From Thioclava nitratireducens (GTDB taxonomy: Bacteria; Pseudomonadota; Alphaproteobacteria; Rhodobacterales; Rhodobacteraceae): a DNA stretch of 64,000 nt. Below, one piece after another: positions 28,069 through 37,870 of the stretch (position 1 is its first letter; the number at the start of each line of letters is the position of its first letter). The notes under the pieces are model-generated. The model had not been told where the DNA came from. It did not search any database and worked only from the letters and a program-made list of their open reading frames with translations. The position numbers were made by a program, and so were the translations under genes. The stretch is from assembly GCF_001940525.2 (NCBI RefSeq), contig NZ_CP019437.1, forward strand, positions 357,501 to 421,500, read 5' to 3'.

Positions 28069-28778
28069 CCGATCGCCGCTTTCTGCGCTTCGACGAGCTT
28101 CGCCGCGCCTTCCTCAGCCAGATCGAGAAGCCGATCCATCTGCTCGCGCGAGAAGGTCGCGCCTTCGGCCGACATCTGCACTTCGATGAGCTTGCCACGC
28201 CCGGTCATGATGAAATTCCCGTCGGTGCCCGCTTCGCTATCCTCGGCATAGTCGAGATCGGCCACCGGCTGGCCCGCATAAATGCCGCAGGACAAGGCTG
28301 CGACATGGTCGAGCAGCGGATCCGAGGTGCAGGCGCCCGATTTCATCAACTTGTTCGCTGCGAGACGCAGCGCGACCCAACCGCCGGTGATCGAGGCGCA
28401 ACGCGTGCCGCCATCGGCCTGGATCACATCGCAATCGACTACGATCTGACGCTCGCCAAGCGCCGAACGATCTACGCCAGCGCGTAGAGCGCGTCCGATA
28501 AGTCGTTGAATTTCAACGGTTCTTCCGCCTTGCTTGCCCGCCGCGGCCTCGCGACGGTTACGCGTGTTGGTCGCGCGCGGCAGCATACCGTATTCTGCGG
28601 TCACCCAGCCAAGGCCGGAGCCTTTCAGGAACGACGGGGCGCGATCCTCGATGGTGGCGGTGCACAGCACATGGGTGTCGCCCATTTTGATGAGGCATGA
28701 CCCTTCTGCGTGTTTCGTAACCCCGGTCTCGATTGAAATCGGGCGAAGTTCGCTTAACTCTCTGCCGGAAGGGCGCAT
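28065..28778 (-). CDS. rph: Ribonuclease PH
   Basis: RNase PH trims the 3' ends of tRNA precursors by phosphorolysis. The protein shows [33 protein letters not shown], with the arginines that bind phosphate, and [28 protein letters not shown] take the ATG at 28778 ([13 protein letters not shown], 237 residues), the usual start; the upstream extension is not family-like. It is divergent from hrcA across 118 bases. Confidence 0.96.
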   Translation of the reverse strand: MRPSGRELSELRPISIETGVTKHAEGSCLIKMGDTHVLCTATIEDRAPSFLKGSGLGWVTAEYGMLPRATNTRNRREAAAGKQGGRTVEIQRLIGRALRAGVDRSALGERQIVVDCDVIQADGGTRCASITGGWVALRLAANKLMKSGACTSDPLLDHVAALSCGIYAGQPVADLDYAEDSEAGTDGNFIMTGRGKLIEVQMSAEGATFSREQMDRLLDLAEEGAAKLVEAQKAAIG

Positions 28779-28896
28779 CGTGGGGTCCTTTCTACTGAAT
28801 TCACCCCATTTGATCGCCCATGCGCAGCGATGCAACCCCCGAGCCGAGATTGACCTTCGGCTTCGCGCGGCTTTAAGTCAGCTTGGATGAAGCGCG

Positions 28897-29958
28897 ATGA
28901 GTGACCAGAACGATATTCTCTCCGAACTGAACGACCGCTCCCGCGAAGTGTTTCGCCGGGTGGTCGAAGGCTATCTGACGACTGGCGGTCCCGTGGGCTC
29001 GCGCAGTCTGACCCGAGAGATGAACGAGAAGGTCTCGGCGGCGACGATCCGCAACGTTATGCAGGACCTCGAATATCTCGGGCTTCTGGACAGCCCGCAT
29101 GTCTCTGCGGGGCGCGTTCCGACCCAGATGGGTCTGCGGTTGTTCGTCGACGGGGTGATGGAAGTGAGCCACCTCGGGGACGAGGACCGCGCGGCGCTCG
29201 ATGCAACGATGGGCGCGAATTCAGGCGATGTAGGGTCTTTGTTGGACCGAGTGTCGAGCGCGCTTTCGGGAATGACGCAGGGCGCGAGCCTCGTTCTCAC
29301 GCCCAAACACGAGGCCCCGATCCGCCATATCGAATTCGTTTCGTTGGCGCCCGACCGTGCACTGGTGGTGCTCGTCTTCGCGGACGGGCAGGTAGAGAAC
29401 CGCGTCTTCACGCCGCCGCTGGGACAGACGCCTTCGTCGATGCGGGAGGCCGCCAATTTCCTCAACGCGATGGCGGAGGGAAGAACCCTGTCCGAGCTGC
29501 GGGGCCACATCGCCCGCCAGATTGCAAATCACCGTAACGAAATCGATTCGCTCGCGACTGAACTGATCGACAGCGGTCTGGCCGCTTGGGAGAACAAGGG
29601 CGAGCGCTACGAACGGCTGATCGTGCGTGGTCGCGCCAACCTCTTGGGCTCTGAAGACGATCTCGACCGCATCCGCTCGCTATTCGACGATCTCGAGCGG
29701 AAGCGCGACATCGCCGAATTCCTCGATCTGGCCGAGGATGGCGAAGGTGTGCGTATTTTTATTGGCTCAGAGAACAAACTTTTCTCTCTTTCGGGTTCCT
29801 CTTTGGTTGTCTCTCCATATATGAACGCTGACCGAAAGATCATTGGTGCGGTGGGCGTGATTGGGCCGACCCGGCTCAACTACGGGCGCATCGTGCCGAT
29901 CGTGGACTACACAGCGCAACTGGTCGGGCGGATGATCTCCGGCCAGGGCAAAGGATGA
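28897..29958 (+). CDS. hrcA: Heat-inducible transcription repressor HrcA
   Basis: HrcA represses chaperonin genes by binding CIRCE and is stabilised by GroEL. The 353-residue protein has an amino-terminal winged helix (LNDRSREVFRRVVEGYLTTGGPVGSRSL ... VSAATIRNVMQDLEYLGLLDSPHVSAGRVPTQMGLRLFVD) and the usual carboxy-terminal domain. I see no CIRCE inverted repeat (TTAGCACTC-N9-GAGTGCTAA) in the rph-hrcA gap, so autoregulation through CIRCE is not supported. grpE follows with a four-base overlap. Confidence 0.95.
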   Translation: MSDQNDILSELNDRSREVFRRVVEGYLTTGGPVGSRSLTREMNEKVSAATIRNVMQDLEYLGLLDSPHVSAGRVPTQMGLRLFVDGVMEVSHLGDEDRAALDATMGANSGDVGSLLDRVSSALSGMTQGASLVLTPKHEAPIRHIEFVSLAPDRALVVLVFADGQVENRVFTPPLGQTPSSMREAANFLNAMAEGRTLSELRGHIARQIANHRNEIDSLATELIDSGLAAWENKGERYERLIVRGRANLLGSEDDLDRIRSLFDDLERKRDIAEFLDLAEDGEGVRIFIGSENKLFSLSGSSLVVSPYMNADRKIIGAVGVIGPTRLNYGRIVPIVDYTAQLVGRMISGQGKG

Positions 29959-30512
29959 ATGGCATGAGCGAGAAAAAAGACGAGATTGCCGAGGATCAGG
30001 CGCATATCGACGAGAGTTTTGAAGACGTGATGTCTTATGAAGCCGACGAGCTCGAGGCGTTGCGTGCGGAGCGCGACGATTATCGCGACCGTTTCATGCG
30101 TGCGCTGGCAGATGCCGAGAACGCACGCAAACGGGCCGACAAAGAGCGTCAGGAAGCCTCGAATTACGGCGGGACGCGTCTTGCGCGCGACATGCTGCCG
30201 GTGTTCGACGCGCTGTCGCGTGCGCTCGAGGCCGCGAATGAGGACGTGCGTTCGCAGGCCGGGCCGTTCCTCGAAGGGGTCGAACTGACCCAGCGCGAAT
30301 TGCTCAACGTGTTTGCTCGTCACGGCATCACCACCGTTGCGCCTGAAGTCGGCGAGAAGTTCGACCCGCAGATGCATGAAGCGATGTTCGAAGCGCCCGC
30401 GCCCGGCACCAAGGCCGGCGACATCATCCAGGTCATGGAGAACGGCTTCATGATCCACGACCGGCTTCTGCGGCCGGCGAAAGTGGGCGTCAGCTCCACT
30501 CCGAAATCCTGA
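29955..30512 (+). CDS. grpE: Nucleotide-exchange factor GrpE
   Basis: GrpE releases ADP from DnaK and works as a thermosensor. The 185-residue protein begins with an acidic, helical arm (SYEADELEALRAERDDYRDRFMRALADAENARKRADKER), then the four-helix region and the beta wing ending in GDIIQVMENGFMIHDRLLRPAKVGVS. The ATG at 29955 overlaps the hrcA stop; an ATG three codons later is equally possible. dnaK and dnaJ are not in the window. Confidence 0.95.
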   Translation: MNGMSEKKDEIAEDQAHIDESFEDVMSYEADELEALRAERDDYRDRFMRALADAENARKRADKERQEASNYGGTRLARDMLPVFDALSRALEAANEDVRSQAGPFLEGVELTQRELLNVFARHGITTVAPEVGEKFDPQMHEAMFEAPAPGTKAGDIIQVMENGFMIHDRLLRPAKVGVSSTPKS

Positions 30513-30522
30513 TCGGTAAGGC

Positions 30523-30570
30523 TGGGGGCACTGCCCCCAGACCCCTGGGATATTTCCATCAAGAAGAGGA
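30523..30570. repeat. Rhodobacterales-type GC-rich intergenic repeat
   Basis: The stretch starts with an eight-base stem, CTGGGGGC paired with GCCCCCAG around ACT, followed by ACCCCTGGGATATTT and a purine-rich CAAGAAGAGG tail. I recall closely similar GGGGGC...GCCCCC / GGGATATTT / AAGAAGA elements scattered in many Rhodobacteraceae intergenic regions, often just after genes. Only one copy is seen in this window. It lies between grpE and mutS (tail to tail) and may also act as a terminator. Confidence 0.6.
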
Positions 30571-30573
30571 AGA

Positions 30574-33219
30574 CTACTCCGTGAGAAGCGCGCGAAGCTC
30601 GTAGAGGGCGTCGAGCGCGTCTTTCGGTGTCATGTCGTCCGGAATGAGCGATTTCAGGCGTTCCTCCAGCGGAGACGGACCGGTTGGCGGGGCGGCGGGT
30701 TGCGGTGTGTTAGACACTGAAAATAGCGGCAGATCGTCGATCACCGCCTGTTTCTTGCCACCGCCTTCGCGTTCGCCCTTCTCCAGCGCATCAAGGACGA
30801 TCCGCGCGCGTTCCACGACGGAATGCGGAAGCCCGGCGAGCCGTGCGACCTGAACGCCATAGGAGCGGTCGGCGGCGCCTTTGCGAACCTCGTGCAAGAA
30901 GATCACTTCGCCTTCCCATTCCTTCACCGCGACAGTCGCATTTTCGACGCCGTCGAGCTTGGCCGACAGCGCGGTCATCTCGTGGTAATGGGTCGCGAAG
31001 AGGGCTCGACAGCGGTTGGACGCGTGCAGATGCTCCATGACCGCCCAGGCGATCGAGAGCCCGTCATAGGTTGCCGTTCCGCGGCCGATTTCGTCGAGGA
31101 TCACCAGAGCGCGGTCATCGGCCTGATTGAGGATCGCGGCGGTTTCCACCATCTCGACCATGAAGGTCGACCGGCCCCGCGCCAGATCGTCCGCCGCGCC
31201 GACGCGGCTGAAGAGTTGTGACACAAGACCGATATGGGCGGATTTCGCCGGAACGAAGCTGCCTGCCTGTGCGAGAAGCGCGATCAGGGCGTTCTGGCGC
31301 AGGAAGGTCGATTTACCGGCCATGTTCGGACCGGTGAGCAGCCAGATCGCGGGGGTCGCGCCTTCGGTCAGTTCGCAGTCATTCGCGATGAACGGCTCGC
31401 CGGATTTCTTGAGCGAGGCTTCGACGACCGGATGCCGCCCGCCTTCAATCTCGAAAGCGTGGCTGTCATCGACTGTGGGTTCTGCCCAGTCTTCGTTGCG
31501 CGCGAGCGTCGCGAAAGCGCTGGCGAGGTCGATTTCGGCAAGTGCGCGCGAGGCCTCGTTGATCGGACCCGCGCGGTCGAGAATTGCTTGTCTTAGGCCG
31601 GAATAGAGCCTTTTTTCGATCTCCAGCGCATGGTTTCCGGCGTTCAGAATGCGGGTCTCGATCTCGCTCAGTTCGACCGTCGTGAAGCGCACCTGGTTCG
31701 CAGTGGTCTGACGGTGGATGAAGCGCTCCGACAACGGCGGGGCGAGCATCTTCTCGGCATGGGTGGCGGTGGTTTCGATGAAGTAGCCCAGCACGTTGTT
31801 GTGCTTGATCTTGAGCGAATTGATCCCCGTGGCCTCGATATATTCCGCCTGCATTTTCGCGATCACGCCACGGCCCTCGTCGCGCAGCTGGCGCGTCTGA
31901 TCGAGATCTTCGTCGTAGCCTGCCGCGATGAAGCCGCCGTCGCGCGCAAGAAGCGGGGGCTCCGCGATGAGCGCCGCATCCAGAAGGGCGGTGAGGTCGT
32001 CATGGCCCATCAGTGCCTTGGTGGCAGCGGCGAGCAGCGGCGGGGCCTCGACGGCGGACACCGCTTCGGCGATCCGCTCGGCCTGCGCCAACCCGTTGCG
32101 GATCGCGGCCATGTCGCGCGGGCCGCCGCGGTCGAGGGCGAGGCGCGAAAGCGCTCGATCCATATCGGGGCAGCGCTTCAGATCGGCGCGGATATCTTCA
32201 GAAAATCGACCCTGTTCCAGCAGAAAACGCACGGAATCGTGCCGCGCGTGGATTTCGGTCAGACTCCGGGACGGGGCGGAGATCCGGCGTTCCAGAAGCC
32301 GCGCGCCGCCTGCCGTAACGGTGCGGTCGATGGCATTCAGGAGCGAGCCGTCGCGCCCGCCCGAAAGTGCCTGCGTCAATTCCAGATTGCGGCGCGTCGC
32401 GGCGTCGATCTGCATCGCTGCGCCGCTGTCTTCATGCACGGGACGGCGCAGGAGGGGCAGTTTCCCTTTCTGCGTGATCTCGAGGTAATCGACAATCGCC
32501 CCCATCGCGGCCATCTCGGCGCGGGTGAAACTGCCGAACGCATCGAGCGAGCCGATGGAATAGAGCGACAGAAGCCGCGTCTCGGCCGCCTGACTGTCGA
32601 AGCTCGCCCGCGACAAGGGCGTCATTGCGGCTCGCATATCAGAGACTATTTCGGCGCAATCGGCCTCTTTCGCTTCACTGACCAGCACTTCACGAGGCGC
32701 AAGCCGGGCAAGCTCGGGGCCTAGCCGCGACAGCGGGCAGGGCGTCACGCGGAACTCGCCGGTAGAGATATCGACCCACGCAATCGCGGCTTCGTCGCGC
32801 ACCTCGGCCCAAGCAGCGAGGAAGTTGTGGCGGCGCGCCTCCAGCAAGCTTTCCTCGGTGAGCGTGCCGGGCGTGACCAGCCGCACCACATCGCGTTTCA
32901 CGACGGATTTGGACCCGCGCTTCTTAGCTTCGGCAGGGTCTTCCATCTGCTCGGCGATCGCCACGCGGAAGCCTTTGCGGATCAGCGTCAGCAAATAGCC
33001 CTCGGCCGCGTGCACGGGGACGCCGCACATCGCGATATCCTCGCCCATGTGCTGACCACGCTTGGTAAGCGCGATGTCGAGCGCGGCTGCGGCATCGACC
33101 GCGTCCTGAAAGAACATCTCGTAGAAATCACCCATCCGATAGAACAGGAGCGCGCCCGGATTGGCCTCCTTGATCCCCAGATACTGTTCCATCATCGGTG
33201 TGACGGTCGGCTTGGCCAT
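30574..33219 (-). CDS. mutS: DNA mismatch-repair protein MutS
   Basis: MutS recognises mismatches and recruits MutL. The mismatch-wedge motif Phe-Tyr-Glu is at residues 32-34 (GDFYEMFF). The ATPase carries GPNMAGKSTFLRQNALI, and the Walker B and signature region reads ALVILDEIGRGTATYDGLSIAWAV. The carboxy end has the HTH and tetramer-forming tail. I choose the ATG at 33219 (MAKPTVTPMMEQYL, 881 residues), since the upstream extension is not family-like. It is divergent from the malic enzyme gene across 119 bases. Confidence 0.96.
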   Translation of the reverse strand: MAKPTVTPMMEQYLGIKEANPGALLFYRMGDFYEMFFQDAVDAAAALDIALTKRGQHMGEDIAMCGVPVHAAEGYLLTLIRKGFRVAIAEQMEDPAEAKKRGSKSVVKRDVVRLVTPGTLTEESLLEARRHNFLAAWAEVRDEAAIAWVDISTGEFRVTPCPLSRLGPELARLAPREVLVSEAKEADCAEIVSDMRAAMTPLSRASFDSQAAETRLLSLYSIGSLDAFGSFTRAEMAAMGAIVDYLEITQKGKLPLLRRPVHEDSGAAMQIDAATRRNLELTQALSGGRDGSLLNAIDRTVTAGGARLLERRISAPSRSLTEIHARHDSVRFLLEQGRFSEDIRADLKRCPDMDRALSRLALDRGGPRDMAAIRNGLAQAERIAEAVSAVEAPPLLAAATKALMGHDDLTALLDAALIAEPPLLARDGGFIAAGYDEDLDQTRQLRDEGRGVIAKMQAEYIEATGINSLKIKHNNVLGYFIETTATHAEKMLAPPLSERFIHRQTTANQVRFTTVELSEIETRILNAGNHALEIEKRLYSGLRQAILDRAGPINEASRALAEIDLASAFATLARNEDWAEPTVDDSHAFEIEGGRHPVVEASLKKSGEPFIANDCELTEGATPAIWLLTGPNMAGKSTFLRQNALIALLAQAGSFVPAKSAHIGLVSQLFSRVGAADDLARGRSTFMVEMVETAAILNQADDRALVILDEIGRGTATYDGLSIAWAVMEHLHASNRCRALFATHYHEMTALSAKLDGVENATVAVKEWEGEVIFLHEVRKGAADRSYGVQVARLAGLPHSVVERARIVLDALEKGEREGGGKKQAVIDDLPLFSVSNTPQPAAPPTGPSPLEERLKSLIPDDMTPKDALDALYELRALLTE

Positions 33220-33338
33220 GTGCCCCCCATTTGCTGGTCGCGCGACCCTACAAAACCCCGGATTCGGGCGCAATTCCGTTGAGTGACGGATCACGGGACG
33301 TTAAACCGGTTCGGACCTGCAGGAGGAGCACCGGCCCA

Positions 33339-35606
33339 ATGCCCAGCAAGAACCGTATCACGCCCGAAGAGGCGTTGGCCTATCACCTCGACCCGCATCC
33401 GGGGAAATACGACATCACGGCGTCGAAGCCCATGACGTCGCAGCGCGATCTGTCGCTGGCCTACAGCCCCGGCGTTGCCGTGCCGGTGGAGGCGATCGCG
33501 GATAACCCCGAGCTCGCCTACGACTACACCGTGAAGGGGAACATGGTCGCGGTGATCTCGAACGGCTCGGCCATTCTGGGGCTTGGCAATCTCGGGGCGC
33601 TCGCCTCGAAACCGGTGATGGAGGGCAAGGCGGTTCTCTTCAAGCGCTTCGCCGATGTGAACGCGATCGATATCGAGCTCGATACCGAGGATGCCGACGA
33701 GATCATCAACGCAGTGAAGCTGATGGGGCCGACCTTCGGTGGGATCAACCTCGAGGATATCAAGGCACCGGAATGTTTCATCATCGAGCAGCGGCTCAAG
33801 GAGTTGATGGACATCCCGGTGTTTCACGACGATCAGCACGGCACGGCGGTGATCTGTGCGGCGGGTCTGATTAACGCGCTGGAGCTGTCGGGCAAGAAGA
33901 TCGAGGACTGCAAGATCGTGCTGAACGGCGCGGGGGCTGCGGGCATCGCCTGTCTGGAACTCGTGAAGGCGATGGGCGCGAAGCACGACAACTGCATCAT
34001 GTGCGACACCAAGGGCGTGATCTATCAGGGCCGCACCGAGGGCATGAACCAGTGGAAATCGGCCCATGCGGCGGTGACCGATGCCCGCACGCTGGAAGAG
34101 GCGATGAAGGATGCCGACGTGTTCCTCGGCGTGTCGGCCAAGGGGGCTGTGACGCCCGAGATGGTTCAGTCGATGGCCGACAACCCGGTTATCTTCGCGA
34201 TGGCGAACCCGGACCCGGAAATTACCCCGGAAGAGGCGCAATCGGTGCGTCCCGATGCGATCGTGGCGACGGGGCGGTCGGACTATCCGAACCAGGTGAA
34301 CAACGTCCTCGGCTTTCCGTACCTGTTCCGTGGCGCACTCGACATTCACGCCCGTGCGATCAATGATGAGATGAAGATCGCCTGCGCGAACGCCCTGGCG
34401 GAGCTGGCGCGCGAAGACGTGCCCGACGAGGTCGCGATGGCCTATGGGCGCAAGCTGAGCTTCGGGCGCGATTACATCATTCCGACGCCCTTCGATCCGC
34501 GGCTGATCCACGTGATCCCGCCGGCGGTCGCGAAAGCCGGGATGGATACTGGCGTGGCGCGCCGTCCGATCATCGACATGGAAGGCTATGCCCAAAGCCT
34601 GAAGGCGCGGATGGACCCGACCGCCTCGATCCTGCAGGGCATCCACAGCCGCGCGCGTCAGGCGCAGGCGAAGATGATCTTTGCCGAGGGCGATGACGAG
34701 CGGGTGCTGCGCGCTGCCGTGGCCTATCAGCGCTCCGGCATGGGCGAGGCGCTGGTCGTGGGCCGCGAGCAGGACGTGAAGGAAAAGCTGGAAGCGGCAG
34801 GTCTGGGCGATGCCTATCGCGAGCTGCGCGTAGTGAATGCGGCCAATTCCAAGCATACTGAGACCTACAAGGATTTCCTCTACAAACGCCTGCAGCGGCA
34901 GGGCATCGACCGGCAGGACGCGCATAAAATGGCGACGCGTGACCGGCATGTCTTCGCGGCGCTGATGCTGGTCCATGGCCATGGCGACGGGATGGTGACC
35001 GGGGCGACGCGCAAATCGGCGCATGTGCTGGAACTGATCAACAAGGTGATCGACGCGCGGCCTTCGGATGGCGCGGTCGGGATCACCGCCGTGCTGAACA
35101 AAGGCCGCGTCGTGCTGATCGGCGATACACTGGTGCATGAATGGCCCGACGAGCACGATCTGGCGGATATCGCGACGGCGGGGGCGCATGTGGCGCGCGG
35201 GCTCGGGCTCGAACCCCGCGTGGCGTTCTGCTCCTTTTCGACCTTCGGCTACCCGGTTTCGGAGCGCGCCACGAAGATGCATGTCGCACCGAAAATCCTC
35301 GACCAGCGCGGCGTGGATTTCGAATACGATGGCGAGATGACCGTCGATGTGGCGCTCAATATGGAGCAGATGAAGAACTATCCGTTCTGCCGTCTAACCG
35401 GCCCAGCCAATATCCTCGTCGTGCCCGCGCGGCATTCGGCGTCTATCTCGGTTAAGCTGATGCAGGAAATGGCGGGCGCGACCGTGATCGGACCGATCTT
35501 GACCGGGACGAGCCATGCCGTGCAGCTCTGTTCCACGAGCGCGACGGTGAACGATATCCTGAACATGGCGGCGCTCACCGCGTGCAAGCTCTGCCTGAAG
35601 GAATGA
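33339..35606 (+). CDS. maeB: NADP-dependent malic enzyme with phosphotransacetylase-like domain
   Basis: The enzyme decarboxylates malate to pyruvate. The first 430 residues are the malic-enzyme core (SPGVAVPVEAIADNPELAYDYTVKGN; FHDDQHGTAVICAAGLINALE; ILNGAGAAGIACLELVKAMG). The last 320 residues form a phosphate-acetyltransferase-like domain (MIFAEGDDERVLRAAVAYQ onward), known in MaeB-type enzymes as a regulatory part sensing acetyl-CoA. The 755-residue length is standard. I use the ATG at 33339, preceded by AGGAGGAG; the longer frame upstream is not needed. Confidence 0.95.
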   Translation: MPSKNRITPEEALAYHLDPHPGKYDITASKPMTSQRDLSLAYSPGVAVPVEAIADNPELAYDYTVKGNMVAVISNGSAILGLGNLGALASKPVMEGKAVLFKRFADVNAIDIELDTEDADEIINAVKLMGPTFGGINLEDIKAPECFIIEQRLKELMDIPVFHDDQHGTAVICAAGLINALELSGKKIEDCKIVLNGAGAAGIACLELVKAMGAKHDNCIMCDTKGVIYQGRTEGMNQWKSAHAAVTDARTLEEAMKDADVFLGVSAKGAVTPEMVQSMADNPVIFAMANPDPEITPEEAQSVRPDAIVATGRSDYPNQVNNVLGFPYLFRGALDIHARAINDEMKIACANALAELAREDVPDEVAMAYGRKLSFGRDYIIPTPFDPRLIHVIPPAVAKAGMDTGVARRPIIDMEGYAQSLKARMDPTASILQGIHSRARQAQAKMIFAEGDDERVLRAAVAYQRSGMGEALVVGREQDVKEKLEAAGLGDAYRELRVVNAANSKHTETYKDFLYKRLQRQGIDRQDAHKMATRDRHVFAALMLVHGHGDGMVTGATRKSAHVLELINKVIDARPSDGAVGITAVLNKGRVVLIGDTLVHEWPDEHDLADIATAGAHVARGLGLEPRVAFCSFSTFGYPVSERATKMHVAPKILDQRGVDFEYDGEMTVDVALNMEQMKNYPFCRLTGPANILVVPARHSASISVKLMQEMAGATVIGPILTGTSHAVQLCSTSATVNDILNMAALTACKLCLKE

Positions 35607-35612
35607 TTTGAA

Positions 35613-35640
35613 AAAGGCGCGCGGTGATCCGCGCGCCTTT
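35613..35640. terminator. Bidirectional terminator between maeB and phoB
   Basis: A 12-bp stem pairs 35613-35624 with 35629-35640 around a TGAT loop, with A on one side and T on the other, so it can act in both directions. It lies between the convergent stops of maeB and phoB. Confidence 0.88.
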
Positions 35641-35646
35641 GTCGCT

Positions 35647-36339
35647 TTATCCGAGCGCGTAACCTGTGCCGCGCACCGTGCGCACCGGATCATCTCCACC
35701 ATTCGCCATTAGTGCCTTGCGGAGCCGCCCGACATGGACGTCGATGGTCCGGGTGTCGACATAGATGTCGCGTCCCCAGACCCGGTCGAGCAACTGGTCG
35801 CGGGTCCAGACGCGGCCCGGTTTTTCCATCATCGTGGACAGCAGCCGGAACTCTGTCGGCCCGAGTTTCAGCGGCTGGCCGTTACGGAAGACGCGGTGTT
35901 CCTCGGCGTCGAGGATGATGTCCTCGAAGCTCAGCCGTTCACCCATCGTGGCGGGGCGGGTGCGGCGCAGTTGCGTGCGCACCCGCGCCATGAGCTCGAC
36001 CACTGAGTAGGGTTTCACGACGTAGTCGTCTGCGCCGGTTTCCAGACCCCGCACCCGGTCCACCTCTTCCGAGCGCGCCGAGAGCATGATGATCGGGATG
36101 TTGCGCGTGTCGGAATTGGCCTTCACGCGGCGGCAGATCTCGATGCCGGAAACGTTGGGCAGCATCCAGTCGAGCACGATCAGATCGGGCTTTTCTTCCT
36201 TCACGAACAGCAGGCCCTCGTCGCCGTTCTCCGCCATCACGACGCGAAACCCTTCGGCTTCGAGGTTGTAGCTGAGAACTTCGCGCTGGGCGTTTTCGTC
36301 TTCGACCACGAGGACGCAGGGCTGTTGGGCTGGCGACAT
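35647..36339 (-). CDS. phoB: Phosphate regulon response regulator PhoB
   Basis: PhoB activates phosphate-starvation genes when phosphorylated by PhoR. The receiver domain shows the acidic pair Glu13-Asp14, the phospho-acceptor Asp57 in IVLDWMLP and YVVKPYSVVEL. The winged-helix output domain includes VWTRDQLLDRVWGRDIYVDTRTIDVHVGRLRKAL. It closes the pst-phoUB operon. No phoR is present here, although this group often keeps phoR beside pst, so the kinase must be encoded elsewhere. Confidence 0.96.
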   Translation of the reverse strand: MSPAQQPCVLVVEDENAQREVLSYNLEAEGFRVVMAENGDEGLLFVKEEKPDLIVLDWMLPNVSGIEICRRVKANSDTRNIPIIMLSARSEEVDRVRGLETGADDYVVKPYSVVELMARVRTQLRRTRPATMGERLSFEDIILDAEEHRVFRNGQPLKLGPTEFRLLSTMMEKPGRVWTRDQLLDRVWGRDIYVDTRTIDVHVGRLRKALMANGGDDPVRTVRGTGYALG

Positions 36340-36355
36340 TTTTCAGGGTCTCCGG

Positions 36356-37045
36356 TCAGGCCACGCTGGAACTTTTCGGACGCGCATCCTCCGGCATTTC
36401 GCCGGTCACGAGATAGATCACCTGTTCGGCGATCGTCGTCGCGTGGTCGCCCATCCGCTCGATATTCTTCGCGATGAAATGCAGGTGCATGCAGGGCGTG
36501 ATGTTGCGCGGGTCTTCCATCATGTAGGTCAGGAATTCGCGGAACAGCGCGTTGTACATCTGGTCGACTTCGAGGTCGCGCTCGCGCACATCGGCGGCCA
36601 GTTTCGCGTCTCGCTGGATATAGGCGTCGAGCGCGTCCTTCAGCATCGCTTCCGTGGTGCCCGCCATGCGGCGGATCGCGGTGGCGGTGCCGGTAATCTG
36701 CGGGCCGTCGGACAGAACCTGCGTGCGCTTGGCGATGTTTTTCGCGTAATCGCCGACGCGCTCGAGGCTCGCCGAGATCTTGATGACCGAGAGCGCCATG
36801 CGCAGGTCGCGCGCGGCGGGTGCGCGCAGGGCGATCAGGCGCGCGGCTTCTTCGTTGATCTTCTCTTCCAGTTCGTCGACCGCACGGTCGCGGGCGCGGA
36901 TTTGCTCGGCCAGTTCGAGGTCGCGCACTTCGAGGGCGCGGGCGCTTTCGAGGATCTGTTCCTCGACGAGGCCGCCCATCTTCACGACCAGGGCCTGCAC
37001 GGCTTCAAGGTCGCGGTCGAAGGCGGAAAGGATATGCTCGCTCAT
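36356..37045 (-). CDS. phoU: Phosphate transport regulator PhoU
   Basis: PhoU links the Pst transporter to PhoR and restrains phosphate uptake. The 229-residue protein is all helical, with two three-helix repeats, each carrying an acidic metal-binding motif (EQIRARDRAVDELEEKINEEAARLIAL and DVRERDLEVDQMYNALFREFLTYMMEDPRNI). I start it at the ATG at 37045 (MSEHILSAFDRDLEAVQ). A longer open frame upstream only overlaps pstB. It follows pstB by 14 bases. Confidence 0.95.
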   Translation of the reverse strand: MSEHILSAFDRDLEAVQALVVKMGGLVEEQILESARALEVRDLELAEQIRARDRAVDELEEKINEEAARLIALRAPAARDLRMALSVIKISASLERVGDYAKNIAKRTQVLSDGPQITGTATAIRRMAGTTEAMLKDALDAYIQRDAKLAADVRERDLEVDQMYNALFREFLTYMMEDPRNITPCMHLHFIAKNIERMGDHATTIAEQVIYLVTGEMPEDARPKSSSVA

Positions 37046-37059
37046 GATTATTTGCCTCC

Positions 37060-37866
37060 TCAGCCGATCCGGCCGGTAATGTAGCTTTCCGTCCGGCTGT
37101 CGGACGGGTTGGTGAATATCTTGTCCGTATCGTCGTATTCGACGAGATTCCCGAGGTGGAAGAACGCGGTTCTCTGGCTGACGCGCGCGGCCTGCTGCAT
37201 CGAGTGCGTCACGATCACCACCGAGAAATTCGCCCGAAGTTCGTCGATCAGTTCCTCGACCTGCGCGGTCGCGATCGGGTCGAGCGCCGAGCAGGGCTCG
37301 TCCATCAGCAGCACTTCCGGCGAGGTCGCGACGGCGCGCGCGATGCACAGGCGCTGTTGCTGGCCGCCGGAAAGCCCGGTCCCGGGAGCGTGGAGGCGAT
37401 CCTTCACTTCGTTCCACAGCGCGGCCTTGCGCAGCGAATCCTCGACCACCTGATCCAGCTCGGCCTTGTTTTTGGTCAGGCCGTGGATTTTCGGGCCGTA
37501 GGCCACGTTGTCGTAGATCGATTTCGGGAAGGGGTTCGGTTTCTGGAACACCATGCCGACCTTGGCGCGCAGCTGCACCGGATCGACGCGCTTGTCGTAG
37601 ATGTCCTCGCCATCGAGCAGGATTTCTCCCTCGACGCGGGCGACGTCGATCGTGTCGTTCATGCGGTTCAGGCATCGCAGGAAGGTCGATTTCCCGCAGC
37701 CAGATGGGCCGATGAAGGCGGTGACAGTCTTGTCGAGGATGTCGACATTGACGTCTTTGATCGCGTGGGTGTCGCCGTAGTAGACCTGCACGTTGCGTGC
37801 GGTGATCTTGATGTCGTCAGTGGTCACGGCTCTCTCCGTCAGGCTCATGTCTTCCATGTCTCGCAC
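37060..37866 (-). CDS. pstB: Phosphate ABC transporter ATP-binding protein PstB
   Basis: PstB powers high-affinity phosphate import. Walker A is GPSGCGKST at residues 53-61, the signature reads [15 protein letters not shown], and Walker B reads [13 protein letters not shown]. The amino-terminal residues before [15 protein letters not shown] vary in the family and the true start may be the internal ATG codons at MEDM or MSLT. It lies four bases after pstA. Confidence 0.96.
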   Translation of the reverse strand: MRDMEDMSLTERAVTTDDIKITARNVQVYYGDTHAIKDVNVDILDKTVTAFIGPSGCGKSTFLRCLNRMNDTIDVARVEGEILLDGEDIYDKRVDPVQLRAKVGMVFQKPNPFPKSIYDNVAYGPKIHGLTKNKAELDQVVEDSLRKAALWNEVKDRLHAPGTGLSGGQQQRLCIARAVATSPEVLLMDEPCSALDPIATAQVEELIDELRANFSVVIVTHSMQQAARVSQRTAFFHLGNLVEYDDTDKIFTNPSDSRTESYITGRIG

Positions 37867-37870
37867 TCCC

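Noticed and set aside
28779..28896. CIRCE element or heat-shock promoter before hrcA
   Set aside because: No TTAGCACTC inverted repeat is present. A CCCCATTT at 28804 resembles a sigma-32 -10 element, but no CTTG lies at the right distance.
33291..35282. 663-residue open frame on the minus strand
   Set aside because: It mirrors the malic enzyme gene; the histidine- and arginine-rich composition is typical of an antisense shadow.
36356..37675. 439-residue frame joining phoU to the region inside pstB
   Set aside because: The first 210 residues are an out-of-frame reading of pstB, and PhoU starts cleanly at 37045.
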